A DNA stretch of 64,000 bases, taken from positions 124,001 through 188,000 of the forward strand of contig JAAEAF010014548.1 in the NCBI GenBank assembly GCA_011037195.1. The letters are read 5' to 3'. Made by a program: the position numbers and the translations under genes. Positions 1-12,049 of this stretch are shown one piece after another; position 1 is the stretch's first letter; each line of letters begins with the position of its first letter. The notes under the pieces were generated by a model that was not told the origin of the DNA, searched no databases, and saw only the letters and a program-made list of their open reading frames with translations. Origin of the DNA: Triatoma infestans. Lineage: Eukaryota > Arthropoda > Insecta > Hemiptera > Reduviidae.

Positions 1-99
1 GCGTTAAAGGTTTTATATATATATATACCCAAGAATCCGTATAAAATTGATTTTTTGTTGAATTTTTTTTTTTTCAAGTGATTAGGTTTATGTATTAAA

Positions 100-275
100 A
101 GGAATCTTTGAAAAACTGAAGAAAAAAAATTCTCAGTAAAGTCGGACTTCCGCTTGACGGATTTCGGTAGAAACCTTCTTGACCGGATTCGAAAGTATTA
201 TCTAAACGAATCATTAAGTTTGACCTTGCTCTGACTTTTCATCCGAGAGGTATTCGTTCACACAAACACAATATG
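100..275 (+). repeat. dispersed repeat family copy (partial)
   Basis: Shares cagtaaagtcg-cttccg and the later aagtttgacc-ttgc-acttttc blocks with the copies at 5.2, 20.4 and 56.6 kb. Diverged, ends unclear. Confidence 0.5.
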
Positions 276-884
276 CAGGGGCCATTTAAACGGGCCACTT
301 TTGAAGTAACTCTTAAACGAAGAAAGATATCAAAAAAGTGAACGTAACGTTTGTTGAAGTATTTGCGCTCTAGTTTATGATGGTGTTAATGTTTTTTGGT
401 TTTATTGCCGCCTTACACCTTAAATCGGTGGTTGAAAGTGGCGAATTTTTTTTTACCCCCTCTTTTTACTACTGTATTGACAACTAATAAAAGAATGAAG
501 AAAAATGCCGTTAATTTCACTTCAACATGTCGAGATATTCAATCCTAAAGATTAAATTTTCGGCGTTTTTTTCCTACTTCTTTGTTTCGTAAACTAAAAT
601 TAAAAGCGGATTTTCTTATTAATTTCTAATAAATTAGAGCGTTCAAATGCTGACTACACTTAAAACCTATTTTAGAAACATAAGAGACTTAACAATCAGG
701 TAAAACATCATTAAAACAATGCAATATTCCAGTTTATTTACAAAAATCTATAAACACAATATTTCCTATTTATTCAAAATGACCACCTCGGCTTAACCGG
801 CACAAGCGCAGTCACTGCCCAAAGATGAATTGCTAACCGTATCATGTCTGCCGGAATTGCTAAGCAGGTTTGGATTAAGTCTTC
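276..884. other. no gene seen
   Basis: A+T-rich noncoding sequence, no reading frame or repeat I recognise. Confidence 0.5.
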
Positions 885-1135
885 TGTAAGTGCTTCTGGA
901 GTTGTTGGTTCCCCGACTTTGAGTTCCTGCGACTTTTCGTTTTTGAGTGTTCACTCTCTCACTCTCTCTCACACACACAACACACACACAACCACACCAT
1001 ACACTAAAAACATTTTTTTCGAGCCCAGTGGGACATATATTGCTAGAACATATTGGTATATTCCGTGAATACTCAATTTCGAAAATTTGGTACGATCAGA
1101 ATTGTTCCTCATTCCAGGAGTAAGAGAAAGTAAAA
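885..1135 (+). repeat. dispersed repeat family copy (3' half)
   Basis: Carries the marker blocks gacttttcgtttttgag, a CT/CA microsatellite, ctaaaaacattttttt, actcaatttcgaaaat and ggagtaagagaaagtaaaa in family order. Confidence 0.7.
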
Positions 1136-1399
1136 ATCCAGAATATACATACAGAAAACTGTAGGAGGTTATTTAAAAACATTTTATTATTTAGATATTC
1201 AGAGACACGCGATCTTATGAGATAGCTTTCAACCTAGGCACATTTACAAGCGTGAAATACTTACATATAAGTATTGTTTAAAAATATGTTTCTTCGAATA
1301 AATAAAGATTTTAGAAATACAAAATATTATAGCAATAATCTGATTTGAAGCACTCACCTGTTAATACAAATAAATTATATAAAATATTTCTTTAATAAA

Positions 1400-1665
1400 T
1401 TTCTGATATAGTAAATTTCTTTGATCATCAAATTTCGGTCATTTGTCCCAACATAAGTACAGAGGTATGTTTCGAATTTATAACATTCGCTTTCTATTAG
1501 AAAAGTTTCAATAAGTATAATTATATCGAAATATTTTATAAAATCAAAGAAAGAAATGTCATTGAACTTGTTATTTAAACCATGAACATTGTACGAAATT
1601 ATTTTTAATTCATTGTTATTTATATTACAAACAGACTTACATTTATTATTGACTTGACAGACTTG
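1400..1665 (-). pseudogene. LINE ORF2 start, apurinic-type endonuclease fragment
   Basis: Minus-strand translation gives NNELKIISYNVHGLNNKFND, then FDIIILIETFLIES: the conserved N-terminus of LINE endonucleases, with the Asn of SYNVHGL and the Glu of IETF that bind metal. The frame is too short to be a full domain and ends near 1400. Confidence 0.75.
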
Positions 1666-1839
1666 TTTACATCATACATGTTTCGGACTGTTACTTGTTG
1701 TTGCTAGGCCGTCTTCTCTACTCTTCTGCTCTCTCTGCTTCTCTTCTATTACCTTCTTTTGTTTCTCTTCTCTCAACTGCCCTCTCTTCTGTTTCCAGAC
1801 AGTAAAGTTCTCCAAACATAACTGATTTACAAAATCGGT

Positions 1840-2655
1840 TCAATCGAAATTTATCAACTGATTTAATTTTTCAATAGCATTTTCATTTTTTGATGAATAT
1901 AGACCTTCTTTATTCCAAAAAAACTTTTGCCCTTTTATAAAAAGACATTGCCTTGAAACATTTACCACAATATTTCTATTTACGTCTTTCACCTGTTTGC
2001 TTATTGCCAATAATTTACTTTTTTTCCAACGTTCAATCTCCGTCATATCTTGAGAAATATAGAACTGAGTACCTTTTAAAAGTTTAGCATTTTTAAGAAT
2101 GTAGTTAACATCCGATTCGACAGGAAAGGTCGCCACAATAGGTAAATTGGAATTGTTTTTCGAACCAAGTGGGTAAGCTTTGAAAATAAGAACATCTTCT
2201 TTTAATCCAAGTGTACTAATACAAAATTTTCTTATTATACCCACATAATCTTCTCCAGCCGAATATTTCAAACCATGAAATATTAAATTATTCTCCTTTT
2301 TTTCACGGACTAAAATTTCTAATTTTTGGGAAACGTATTTATTACCCTCCTTTAAAACGATTATTTCTTCTTTTAATAATTTATTCTCCTCTTTTAAGTC
2401 CTTTTGTGTTTGATTCAACAAGAGCAAATCTTCCTTACACGCCACCTGTTCTAATTTTTTATTCATATTTTCTAATTTTGTATCCGTTATTGAGCTAAAC
2501 AGGGACAGCAATTCAGAACAAGTCATTGTTCCAACTTCTACATCCATTTCTATTTTCTTATTTTCAGGTGATGTAGTAAGTTCTGGTGAGCTTTTACTTC
2601 TCAAACGTTTATTTGGTGCCACGGGCGTGTAAAATTGATTAATTTTTTTATTCAT
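1840..2655 (-). CDS. LINE ORF1 protein, coiled coil plus RRM-like domain
   Basis: 271 codons with ATG and stop, no frameshift. Residues about 1-35 are basic and Ser/Thr/Pro-rich. About 45-125 form a coiled coil rich in Lys/Glu/Leu (TDTKLENMNKKLEQVACKED and LKEENKLLKEEI). About 128-235 match the RNA-binding half of LINE ORF1 proteins (KENNLIFHGLKYS, FKAYPLGSK, ISQDMTEIERWKKSKLL). By family knowledge such proteins trimerise, bind LINE RNA and act as nucleic-acid chaperones in the retrotransposition particle. It is one of very few full-length frames in the window, yet the ORF2 next to it is cut off, so it is probably a dead copy. Confidence 0.75.
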   Translation of the reverse strand: MNKKINQFYTPVAPNKRLRSKSSPELTTSPENKKIEMDVEVGTMTCSELLSLFSSITDTKLENMNKKLEQVACKEDLLLLNQTQKDLKEENKLLKEEIIVLKEGNKYVSQKLEILVREKKENNLIFHGLKYSAGEDYVGIIRKFCISTLGLKEDVLIFKAYPLGSKNNSNLPIVATFPVESDVNYILKNAKLLKGTQFYISQDMTEIERWKKSKLLAISKQVKDVNRNIVVNVSRQCLFIKGQKFFWNKEGLYSSKNENAIEKLNQLINFD

Positions 2656-3419
2656 AAGTTTTTTTAAAATTTATTACCTGCAGTTTATACAGAAGGTAGA
2701 TATGAAATGAACCCAAAAAGGAGGCGTGGCCAAACAGTCCCCACTTCGCTTTCTTCAATTCACTGTTCCAACAACCAATTAGTTTTTAACAAATTAATTT
2801 TAATTAATTTACAATAGCTACTCGTACGATTTCCGTAAAATTCACACTAATTATCACTCATATAAAAAACTTTTTACTTGCAAAAATTCGTGGTAAAAGA
2901 CTAATTTTTTACCTCACAAATTTCACTTAAAATGAGAGACGAAATTGAACGTGACTGCCACTTACTAACACATCCACAGACTTCCCATTATAAATATATA
3001 AAATTATATATTTTGGGTACATATAAAATTGGATTATATTGTAATTACATAGCAGCCATATTCGGTGGCATTACTCCTGATAATCAAACAATTGACTATT
3101 TTTGATTTGAAATATGTTTCTTATTTGCCCACGGTATGTTGAAGTGTCTTTTTCCATTTTGTATTGTCTCAACTTTATTACTAATTAGAAGGCTTTGTTT
3201 ACTTATTCTTATTTCCAAGAGTTATTGTATTTTCTTTTAAACCCTTATACCTGTTCTTTGTTTCTCCTTATTTGAGTAATCATTTAATATTTGATTATTA
3301 TATAGTAACACTTGATAAGCAGACTTGACAGACGGAATACAAATTCCATGTCTAAGTATATTTTGTTTTTTTTGTACTATTGTATTATTGTAAAACGATT
3401 TTTTTTATTTCAAATATAC

Positions 3420-3450
3420 ATTATTATTATTATTATTATTATTATTACAG
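3420..3450 (+). repeat. (TTA)n microsatellite
   Basis: About ten uninterrupted att units. The region 2961-3554 around it holds no recognisable gene. Confidence 0.85.
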
Positions 3451-3554
3451 AGGTATGGGGGACGAATACCAACCTACCAATCGAAGCAGGTATAGAAGTG
3501 AAGAGCGTGCCAATAACGTAGAACCACCCCCGTGTATTTGAAATTGAGTGCCAC

Positions 3555-3990
3555 TAATTCCGCAAAACTATCCAAAATAAACTTTTTATTGGAAAAATTG
3601 CAATTCTACCAATGTTACTGGTGTAGATTTATATGTCTGTAAAATCGTACATTATACTAAAGTGATACTCTAGAGAAAAGTTTAATAAATTCTCCAAAAA
3701 ATCAATTTCCCCTTTGGAAAATTGTTTAAATAAAAGTGATAGATAATTAAGTAAACAGATGATACATGGAGTTTTAAGAAAATCATTGCAGCCATTTTCG
3801 AGAAAATCTTGAAAATATTCAGTGCAGTTGCACTTCCGGTTGATGTATTTTGCTCGAAACCGTCGTGCCTGATGCGGTAGTACTGCCTAAACAGAATAAC
3901 AAGTTTGAGCGTCCGGCGATCATACACACAGACCATTCTCCTGAAGCATATTTTCGTAGCCAGTGGACCTCGAAACATGTATTAACGGTG
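3555..3990 (+). repeat. dispersed repeat family copy
   Basis: Family order is visible: tacattatactaaagtg, aaatcaatttcccc, aataaaagtgatagata, ttttaagaaaatcattgcagcc, gttgcacttccggttgatg, gcctgatgcggtagtac, caagtttgagc. Confidence 0.75.
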
Positions 3991-4080
3991 AAAATTTTCT
4001 CGATAATAGCGATTTTCTTTAAACTTGGTATGCTAACTGCCCAGATATAAGCCTATCACTTTTATTCGAAATATCAAAAA
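3975..4080 (-). repeat. dispersed repeat, reverse-oriented piece
   Basis: Minus-strand match to the part containing aagtttaaagaaaatcg and ataaaagtgatagg. It abuts the plus-strand copy at 3555-3990, so the two form a tail-to-tail inverted pair. Confidence 0.6.
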
Positions 4081-5190
4081 AAAAAAAGAAATTTACCTCC
4101 TGTTGCGTTCTACTGGAATACAACGTAATCACTTCTCTTCCTGCCAAAATTGGTAGGTACTTGTCCTACCGCCATCTCTATATTTATATTAGTATTAATA
4201 TATAAAACTGAGTTGATAATTATAGTACTGAGTTGATAGTATAGGAGTAAGAGAAAGTGAGTGAGAAAGAAAGTGTGAGTATTTCCAGTCTTTTTAAGGA
4301 AAAGAAACATTTCACTGACATATAGACAGATTTTAAAAACATACTTTCCCCTTCAAAAAATATTTATTTGAGATAATTTTTCAAGTTTGTTTAAATGAAA
4401 AATGAAATATATTATTAAATAAAAAGTAGGTCAGAAGGGGGTACTAATATTCACAAACATTTATTGACATTATAAGATAAATATTGTTGGTTATTAATTT
4501 AAACAAAAATTGCAATAATTTGGATTGATAATCTGATTTATATTTATTAAAACCAAATATAAATGTTTTATATGTCGTGTGTCTGTCAAAATTTAATAAA
4601 ACTAAATAATGCCTTTCCTCTTCACATTCAATAAATTTAATTTAATTAAATAACTGGGTTCTAATTGGTTGTTCTGGTAATAAAATCCAAACGTTTTCTA
4701 TTTTATAATTAATTGTTAATTATATGATATTACTATTAATTTTGCTCACTAGCCGCCAGGTCTAATTTTCTTGTTTGAGAAAACATTCTGCAATTGCTCA
4801 AAATGTGTGCTTTCAAATAAAAGAAACGTGATAATATTTTTATTAGTGCTGCTGAACAATAAATTTTGCGATTGTCCCAAATTTTCAAAATTGAGTTCTT
4901 CGAGGATTTGAGTGAAATCTGGGATGAGTCACTCACTTCTTTTAATCTAATTAATACTAATTAATCAAGAAATTTTCTTGAAACGTAAAAATGTTTAGTT
5001 GGTCTGGTCATAAAATTGATGCTGGGGATTTTACTTGTATATCTGAGCAGCCTTGTATGGAGTGTTCTATGTCAAAACTAATAAACCTTGTGTAAACTTA
5101 AATTTAAACTAAATGACTGACCCCCCCCCCAATACCCTTCTAAAATAATTTTTTTCAGAAAAATGTCACCAATAAAACTGATAAGTTCCT
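4081..5190. other. no gene seen
   Basis: A+T-rich. Contains one further family-like scrap (ggagtaagagaaagtgagtg, about 4240-4290) and a poly(C) run near 5123. No supported coding sequence. Confidence 0.5.
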
Positions 5191-5194
5191 ATCT

Positions 5195-5640
5195 ATAAAG
5201 CAAGCAGGTCCAACTTTAAAGAAAACTGTTGTAACCGTTTTCGAGAAAATTTCAAATAAAACTCAAATAAGTTTTCGTTTTATAAATACTTTTAATGTAT
5301 TGTAGTATTATGTAAGTGGTAAATACATTATACGGAGAGGAAAGCATAACTGAAAAATAAACCATTCACTAAGGTTGCAGTTTTGGTTGATGGATTTTGC
5401 CCGAAAACTTCGTGTCTATGTGGTGGTAGTACCTAGACGGAGTACCAATTTGATCTTCCTGCAACTTTTCGTTTTTGAAGTACTCTGTTAAAAAAAACAC
5501 ACACACACATACACACGCTAAAAATATTATTTTCGTATTGAGGGGGGAACCCAAAATATTTATTTTGGTGAACACTCAATATCGAAAATCTGGCACGATC
5601 TCAATACTTCTTCTTGCTAGGAGTAAGAGAAATTAAAAAT
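5195..5640 (+). repeat. dispersed repeat family copy
   Basis: Contains gtaaccgttttcgagaaaat, ggttgatggattttgcccga, gtggtggtagtacctagacg, cttcctgcaacttttcgttt, a CA microsatellite, and tctggcacgatctcaatact followed by ggagtaagagaaa. Confidence 0.8.
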
Positions 5641-6429
5641 ATATGTTGCTTAGAATTTGACATGAAGCAAAAAGTAAAACCAAAAACTCGAAACAACATT
5701 GATATAGAAGGCAGTGATGGTATCTGACGTGTGGTAACACTGTCTTCAACTGATTTAAAAACAATCAGCTGTACATGATTTGTTTGCTTAAATGAACTTT
5801 GTTTTAAATACATATATATGGTTATAAATTTGTTAATACATTTTTAGATCATAATACTATAAAAAGTTTCTAAAAACGTTTTACTTTTAGATACTTACTC
5901 ATTTGTTTGCTGCAAACAATGTTTGAAAATTATTTATGTTTACAAACAACATATTCATTCGCTATCCAACACTTCATAACAAACCAAATACTTGCTAATT
6001 TGTTTTTTTTTTTAAATAAACTTTTCCAATTTAGCGTTAAATAAATTATTTCATGAATTTTTCATTATCTGTTTTTTGTTTATTGCCTTTTGCACAGCAA
6101 ACAAGTTATAAAAACTATTGCGAACTTTGTTAAGTTGTTGAAATAAATGCATGCGCTATTTTCACTGCATTTTCTTTTACCATAATTATTACGATTCTAA
6201 TTACAAACTGGGTATTTTTACTAAACCTTAGTAGGTTTAAATTTTAGTAACATAAAGATGTAATATGTAGGATTTATACTGTTACTTTTTCGAGCAAAAA
6301 CATCGAACGTGATCAGATCACACTGTAGGGCAGTGCTTTCTGTCAATCTCCAGCAAAACTTATAACAGCAGGTTACGTCAAACCCTAACTCAGAAACCAA
6401 TTAAAATCAATTTTTCTAAAGTATCATTC
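5641..6429. other. no gene seen
   Basis: A+T-rich noncoding sequence with several homopolymer T runs. Nothing recognisable. Confidence 0.5.
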
Positions 6430-6545
6430 CCTAAAAACATGTTTATCGACCTCCTGGGACACTTTCATCTGTGTATCCAGTGAAATTGTCAATTTCATAA
6501 ATTTAAAACGATCGCAGTACTTGCTGTTATTAGCAGAATGAAAGA
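6430..6545 (+). repeat. dispersed repeat family fragment
   Basis: aaaacatgtttatcgacctc and aaaacgatcgcagtacttg match the distal end of the family. A reverse-oriented copy follows at 6826. Confidence 0.55.
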
Positions 6546-6825
6546 AAATAACAAGAATGTGGTGGGAAAAGTCACACGGATTTCTCTTATTCCATTTAAT
6601 ACAATTAATTACATATACATCAATAAACTAAACACTCAATTTAATATAAATAAGACAATTATATATAAAATTACAAATTTTCTTTGAACTCAAATTTTAC
6701 ATATTTGCCATAACATATACATATATACAGAAGGTGAGGGATAAATACCAATCTACTATATTGGCCAGTAGAGAACTGATAATTATATTATGGCCCAGTA
6801 GAGCGCTCTAAAAACATTCAAACAA

Positions 6826-7140
6826 TTACACATACCACCGGAAGTGCGACTACACTGAATATTTCTTTTTCGTTATGATTTCTTCTAAAGTAACGTTTCA
6901 ATATATAATATGGTTTTGCCATCTACATAATATTAGTACATACATTAGAAGCGCATATAAAATCCCAAATTTTAAGAAAATCGGTTAATAGGAAGTGCAA
7001 TCTTACAGAATAAGTTCTCGAGGTTTTTGGAATTTTCTCGAATACGGCTGTAACGATTTACTCTAAACTTGGAATGCTAACTTCACAGATAAAGCCGTAT
7101 CACTTTTATTTGAAGCATTTTTATGAAAAATTTGTTCCAA
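6826..7140 (-). repeat. dispersed repeat family copy (reverse)
   Basis: Minus-strand family blocks: caccggaagtgcgactacac, tatggttttgccatctacat, aagaaaatcggttaatagga, gaattttctcgaatacggct, cttttatttgaag. Two cttccgg/aagtg blocks about 150 bases apart show the internal duplication. Confidence 0.75.
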
Positions 7141-8480
7141 GAGGGGCGTTGGAGTTCTGTGAGTTTAAATTGAGATTTGCTTTGTTGGTTTTGGCATAGA
7201 GTGCCCCCACATAATGCAGCTCAGGTATAGAAGTAAAATCCCTACCATCATTTTTATGGCCAGCTCAACTAAACATTGTAACATTGCAATTTTTAAAAAG
7301 ACTTTATTATTAAATTGTAATAGAATTAGAGTAGCAGAAAGTAGTGTGAGTATTTCACACCAGATTTTTTTCCGTACGAGCATATAATTTTAGTGTACTC
7401 TGTGTTTTCTGTTGTCTCTCTTTTTGAATTACAAGATTGTAAAAAAATGTTTTTTGTTTTTAGTTTCCCTGGTTTTATACCTGGTTCTTATTTAACTATT
7501 GTCAGATGGAGGCAATAAGGTTAATCACTGGCAGGCTAACGACACCTGTGTACATCCCTATTTATTTCTCCCATATTACTACAAGAATAGAAGGAAGCCT
7601 TTCACATGCTCATCAGATTCTATTGGTGATAAAAAGTACATATGGTTTCCAATTCGAGCTTATTTAGTCAGCTTTACCGAGATTGTAGCTATAATTTCGT
7701 AATACTATTTTGGATTTTTAATTTTTACTTATTTATTTTTCAATTGTGCTTAATTAAATAAGCTTCAGAGTGTTAACAGATCAGTACTCTTGCTTTTGTG
7801 CGAGACTCCTAATCATTTCCTCGCGTCGATTTATTTATTATACAGTTTTTTTCCGATTGTAATAAATAACCCTTCTGTTCCAATTGATATCTTGGTTCAA
7901 ATTTTAAAAGTTTGCTTCATCCATCATATTGCTCCATTTCTTGTAAACTTGATTATTTTCTCTAAATAGGATTTAATCTAAAGCAAGGTTTATGCTGTTA
8001 CCAAAGAACTGCGTGAGCTTCCGATGCAAAGGAATATCGTAGAGGTTACTTCTTCTTTTACTTAATGAATCCACAACTAAAAATATAGACTTTTTTTCAT
8101 AGCCAGCTGAAAGCTCTATCGCGGGCCTTTCGCATACTGATCTTAATGAATCAGGCTATTCGTGCCTTATTGTGACTTCAACTATATTCGTCGAAACGAT
8201 ATGCATGAACTGCGTCTTACCTAGCTGTTCTTTGACGAACACTTGATAATTCAAGTTCAGATGGATATCCCATCCTAACGAGGTCTTTCAATATTTTAAT
8301 TCGTCATTAACTTTCCAAGTCAACACAAAAAAAAATTCCTAAAGCAGTTTTTTTAAGCCATAAATTGCAATCAATCATTAATTCAGATGAATTCTCCAAA
8401 CAAAAATTAGAAATTGTTGTGGTTGGTTCCGCAGAGCTGGAAAGCATCAGAGATATTTTCCGTGATAGCCTGCTTTTTTG
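7141..8480. other. no clear gene; shared distal segment near 7200-7370
   Basis: The part at 7140-7370 (gcatagagtgcccccacataa, caggtatagaagtaaaatcc, gtgtgagtatttcacac) resembles 10640-10830 and so may extend the dispersed repeat. The rest shows nothing I can support; a weak LINE-like stretch near 7500-7650 is listed among rejected items. Confidence 0.4.
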
Positions 8481-8484
8481 TGAT

Positions 8485-8520
8485 CACTAACCGGTTTCGG
8501 GCGTTCGCCCATCATCAGAA
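8485..8520 (-). ncRNA. hammerhead-ribozyme-like core
   Basis: Minus strand reads CTGATGA, T, then GGGC-GAAC-GCCC (a closed 4-bp stem and tetraloop), then GAAAC. That is the conserved hammerhead core order CUGANGA, stem II, GAAA. Such motifs occur in the terminal repeats of Penelope-like retroelements. The extra U before stem II and the lack of an obvious stem III with a UH cleavage site make this a degenerate or only similar motif. No Penelope RT was seen nearby. Confidence 0.35.
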
Positions 8521-8615
8521 TGTTTTTTTTAAACAGCGTAATACATAGACGTTTACAGAGCAAATACAGTTGATTATTAAACATTAGAAAAACGACTTAT
8601 TTTTCCAATTACCAG

Positions 8616-8704
8616 ATTGGACATACGGTATGTAACATGGGGCACTGGCCAGCATTACAATTGGACATATGGTATATAGCATTGGGCATAAGCCAGCGTT
8701 ACAA
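8616..8704 (+). repeat. two-copy tandem duplication, about 44 bp
   Basis: attggacatacggtatgtaa and attggacatatggtatatag begin two consecutive copies, both ending in ccagc-ttacaa. Flanking 8705-9530 shows no gene. Confidence 0.75.
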
Positions 8705-9534
8705 TTGTCAGCTAAACCAGTCTTCAAGTTCTGACAACCGTAGTCCGCGCTTTCCATAGAAATCTTGAAATCTTGAAGTGTTATGAATATGCATCTAATA
8801 TCTACTCTGCTGTCAATTTATTGTCAGCTAACAGAAGATGTTGGCAGGCGGGCAGCAAAACTTAAATACCAATAATATATTACAAGAAGATCAACAATAC
8901 CAAGGATTTGCTAGAAGTAATTCATGCAGAACCATGCATCTAACTTTCATCTAAACACTAGAGGGAGAGGTATTTCCTTCCGGAAAGCCCAGAACAAAAT
9001 ACTACAATGGTACCATTTATTCATGATCTTGAGCGTGCCTGGTTTGTTATAATACTCAGCCTTCGCCAATATTGCAATATGTCTTCTTCAGAGTAATGTT
9101 GGCTTGATTGTCAAATCATCACTGACAAGGAACAGTATGGGTACCGATAGAACAACAGGAGAAGGACGCGACCTACTTCCCCCTCTGTTTTGCACGTAAA
9201 TGGTTGTAGGTGGTGGGCGGTGATTAAATTTTCCCTTCCATACACGTGTTTGGCTGGTGGATGACATGGTAAAATTTGCCTTACCACTACCCACTGTCAA
9301 AGTATAGATTTATGTATTACAATGTTGCATGTATATATTACATGTTTAGTCCTCAAACGAGGACCCCAATCCAATATGGACGGATTGGTGTTTTGATATA
9401 AAGTTTAGATTTGTTTTGTTATGGGAAACCTTAATTATTTTTTCTTCTCCTTTCTCTGAGCAGAAGAAGTCATGTACTGCTGAGACGTAGCCCACCATCT
9501 CTAGTTAAACAGTTTCCTAGTTCTATTCTGTTAT

Positions 9535-9585
9535 GTTTTTCGAGCACATCGACTGCCTTGGCCATTAGCGCTACTCAGTTTCTAT
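9535..9585 (-). mobile_element. 3' tail scrap of the I-like LINE/SINE tail family
   Basis: Minus strand AGCGCTAATGGCCAAGGCAG followed by TCGATGTGC and A-rich sequence matches the 3' end of the LINE at 48.4 kb (GGCGCTAATGACCATGGCAG, TCGATGCGCC, poly A). How far it extends upstream (toward 9660) is unclear. Confidence 0.6.
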
Positions 9586-10299
9586 TATTGCCTATATCGA
9601 TTTAGCAATGAAGTCAAACCCTGAAGAAACCTGTTGCAATATGGGAAATAACAAACCACTGTCGAGGTCTCAACCCGAAACTAAGTACTTTACCATTTAT
9701 TGAAGCCAAAGTCAATTTTATAATTACAAAGAAATAAGTATCCATTTCCTCTTCTGCATGTCATCCAGCATCGCATTGTGCAAGTGGGAGTATTTTGACA
9801 CTCAACTTTTAAACATATAGCTGCAGATAAAAATGCTTGGTGATAATTATTGTAAAATTGGTGGTAAATTCTTTTATTAGGCTGTGTCCCCAACAATGTT
9901 ACCACAAACTTTTCCGTTGGCTTTCTATTATTTTTTTCTAATAATCTTGGCATGATGTGCCTTTATGAATCTTGGCATCATGTGCCTTTTGTTTAATGGT
10001 AACCCTTGCTTTCTGCTTCGTCCCACAACTCATTTCTGCTGACGCTAGAGTGTCTTAAGATCAATTAAGAGCACATTCCCTGCTTTAACTAAATGAATTT
10101 CTATAAACATTTACTGCATCTCTAGAGATCATCACTTTTAATTAATATTAAATAATGTGAAATTAAAAGTTTGATGAGTTTTTGTTTAGAGTGCTACTTA
10201 CTAGTTAGTTATTACTTTATTAGTTAAGGGTTCGTGTATTACTAACTTACAAGTTAGTGCATTACTTTTTCTTATTTATACTACGATCCCCTTAGTACG
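9586..10299. other. no gene seen
   Basis: Contains a small 24-bp tandem duplication near 9941-9988 (aatcttggcat-atgtgccttt twice). Otherwise A+T-rich with no supported gene. Confidence 0.45.
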
Positions 10300-10830
10300 A
10301 AAAACATGTTTCGCGAATAAACTATATCTGTTTGTGTGAGTGTGAACACAATATCTCAAAAACGAAAATCGCAGTAAGCTCAAAATTGACATTTCGTTTA
10401 GGTACTGCCACTTCATGTGGCACGACGGTTTCCGGCAAAATGCACCAATCAAAAGTGTGGCTTTACTGAATGGCTTTTTTTTTTCAGTTTTTCGCAATTT
10501 TGTTGGAACGGCTACAGCGATTTCCTTTAAACTTGGAATACTCGCTGCACAGATTAATCACGTATTTTCATTTTAAACTTTTTCCGTAAAAAATGATTTT
10601 ATAGGTGTTTAGAGTGTCCGTCAGTTAGGTCATACATTTAAACTCACAAGCTTTGTGGTTTTGATAGAACGCGCTCTACACAAGTCCGCTCAGTTATGAA
10701 ACTTTAACCCCTACCACCTTTTTTTTATTGCCAGTCGAAGTAAACATTGTAAACGGGACAAATATAAAGAAATTTGTTAATTAAATTGTATTAATTAGTG
10801 TAAGAGAAAGTCTCGTGAGTATTTCGCAGC
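10300..10830 (-). repeat. dispersed repeat family copy (reverse)
   Basis: Minus-strand blocks in order: aaacatgtttcgcgaa, CA-type microsatellite, tctcaaaaacgaaaatcgca, tttaggtactgccacttcat, cacgacggtttccggcaaaa, ctgaatggcttt, aaacttggaatactcgctgc. The segment to 10830 matches 7140-7370. Confidence 0.7.
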
Positions 10831-12049
10831 AGTGTATTATTTTTTAAGATGAAGAGGAAGTAGAGAGGTAGGCTTGCCAACCTTCTCCATGAACACCTAG
10901 CTAGTTGTGTTGCTATCAGTGTTGTCAGAAGGCAAATCCTTCTATTCATAGTATTCACACAGGTAGACACACAAGATAGTGTGTATGTGTGTGTGTACAC
11001 AGAAACAGGATGCGGCCCTCCCTTTTTGCCCTGGGACCGGTGATGCGGACCCAGGGGCCGTGAGAATTTGATATACAAATGGATGGCGTTGTGTTCTGAG
11101 AATTTGACATACAAAAGATAAAACATAACTCCCTTAACCACCACCCCCACTCCAGAAGACCGTAACTTGCCAGTGGAGGCGTCAAGATGAACTTCCCCCA
11201 CTAGTGTTTTAGTGTTTATTGTAAAGGGGAATGTTGTGTTTTAGTGAGGTTTTGATACTGTGAGACTGCGAGTGGGTTGTTATGGAGGGAGATCACACAA
11301 ACACATCACACACACACTCACACACAGAATAGTGAGAAGGTTTGAGCCATCACAAGTTAGTATTGTTTTACCTGTAGTAGGGGCAAACACCTGTGTGTGC
11401 AGTATATATCCTTGTTTAGTTGTCATAGTGTTCTGAGGTTGATAAGGTTCTGAATCAAATGCCAACCCATGAGTTTCGAATATTTCTCACCTCAATGATG
11501 TATTCCACATGCACACGTTCACACAATTCTGTTGGTAATAGCGCGAGAGAGTGAGGACGAGGAGAGAGAGCCGAGAGAGGCAGACAATGACGACGTAACA
11601 CCATTGATGTGAGGTTGGTTATAAAAGTTGAAGTAAAACAGGAAATGTGAGGGGTGACAGTGAAATTCCTGCCATTGCCAACAGCTACCACCTTTATCTT
11701 TAACGTACAAAACGTTACACCTACATAGATGCGCGAAACAAACACACATACACACACACAAAACACATACCTGGTAACTTTGTACGTTTAATTAGTCCTG
11801 TAAAGCTAAAACACATCTTTTAACACTTAAAACAGTAAAAAGCTTGAGATTTGCTTGACAATCAACTTATCGCTTTTGTGATTTTATAACGTTTCTAAAG
11901 GCGTTTTAACATTTACTAAATAGCATATCACAATTTCAATTTTCAATCTTTGCTATCCCCTTTGTTAGCAATAAATCAAATAATTATCACCGCTTGCTTC
12001 CATTTATATTATAGAGGAATTCTAAGAATTAGTTCAGCTTGAAATATTA
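10831..12049. other. no recognisable gene; CA-rich sequence
   Basis: Higher G+C than its surroundings, with several CA/TG microsatellites. Reading frames here come mostly from the microsatellites and show no domain I recognise. gagaatttga-atacaaa occurs twice near 11065-11115. Confidence 0.4.

Larger units (their letters stand above)
1400..2960 (-). mobile_element. LINE fragment: intact ORF1 plus start of ORF2
   Basis: Minus-strand non-LTR retrotransposon of the CR1/Jockey superfamily (clade not resolved). Order on the minus strand: noncoding leader (about 2960-2656), ORF1 (2655-1840), an A/G-rich joining stretch, then the start of the endonuclease domain (about 1665-1400), after which similarity stops. 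The missing RT and 3' end mean an internal or 3' deletion. ORF1 resembles the broken ORF1 of the LINE at 12.3-16.4 kb, so these are members of one group. Confidence 0.75.

Noticed and set aside
7499..7702. Plus-strand stretch reading QMEAIRLITGRLTTPVYI, like the C-terminal end of a LINE RT
   Set aside because: Only one short block fits and nothing around it supports an RT domain; too weak to annotate.
10791..11766. Several minus-strand frames of 76-136 codons
   Set aside because: Composition is driven by CA/TG microsatellites and no domain is visible; not supported as genes.
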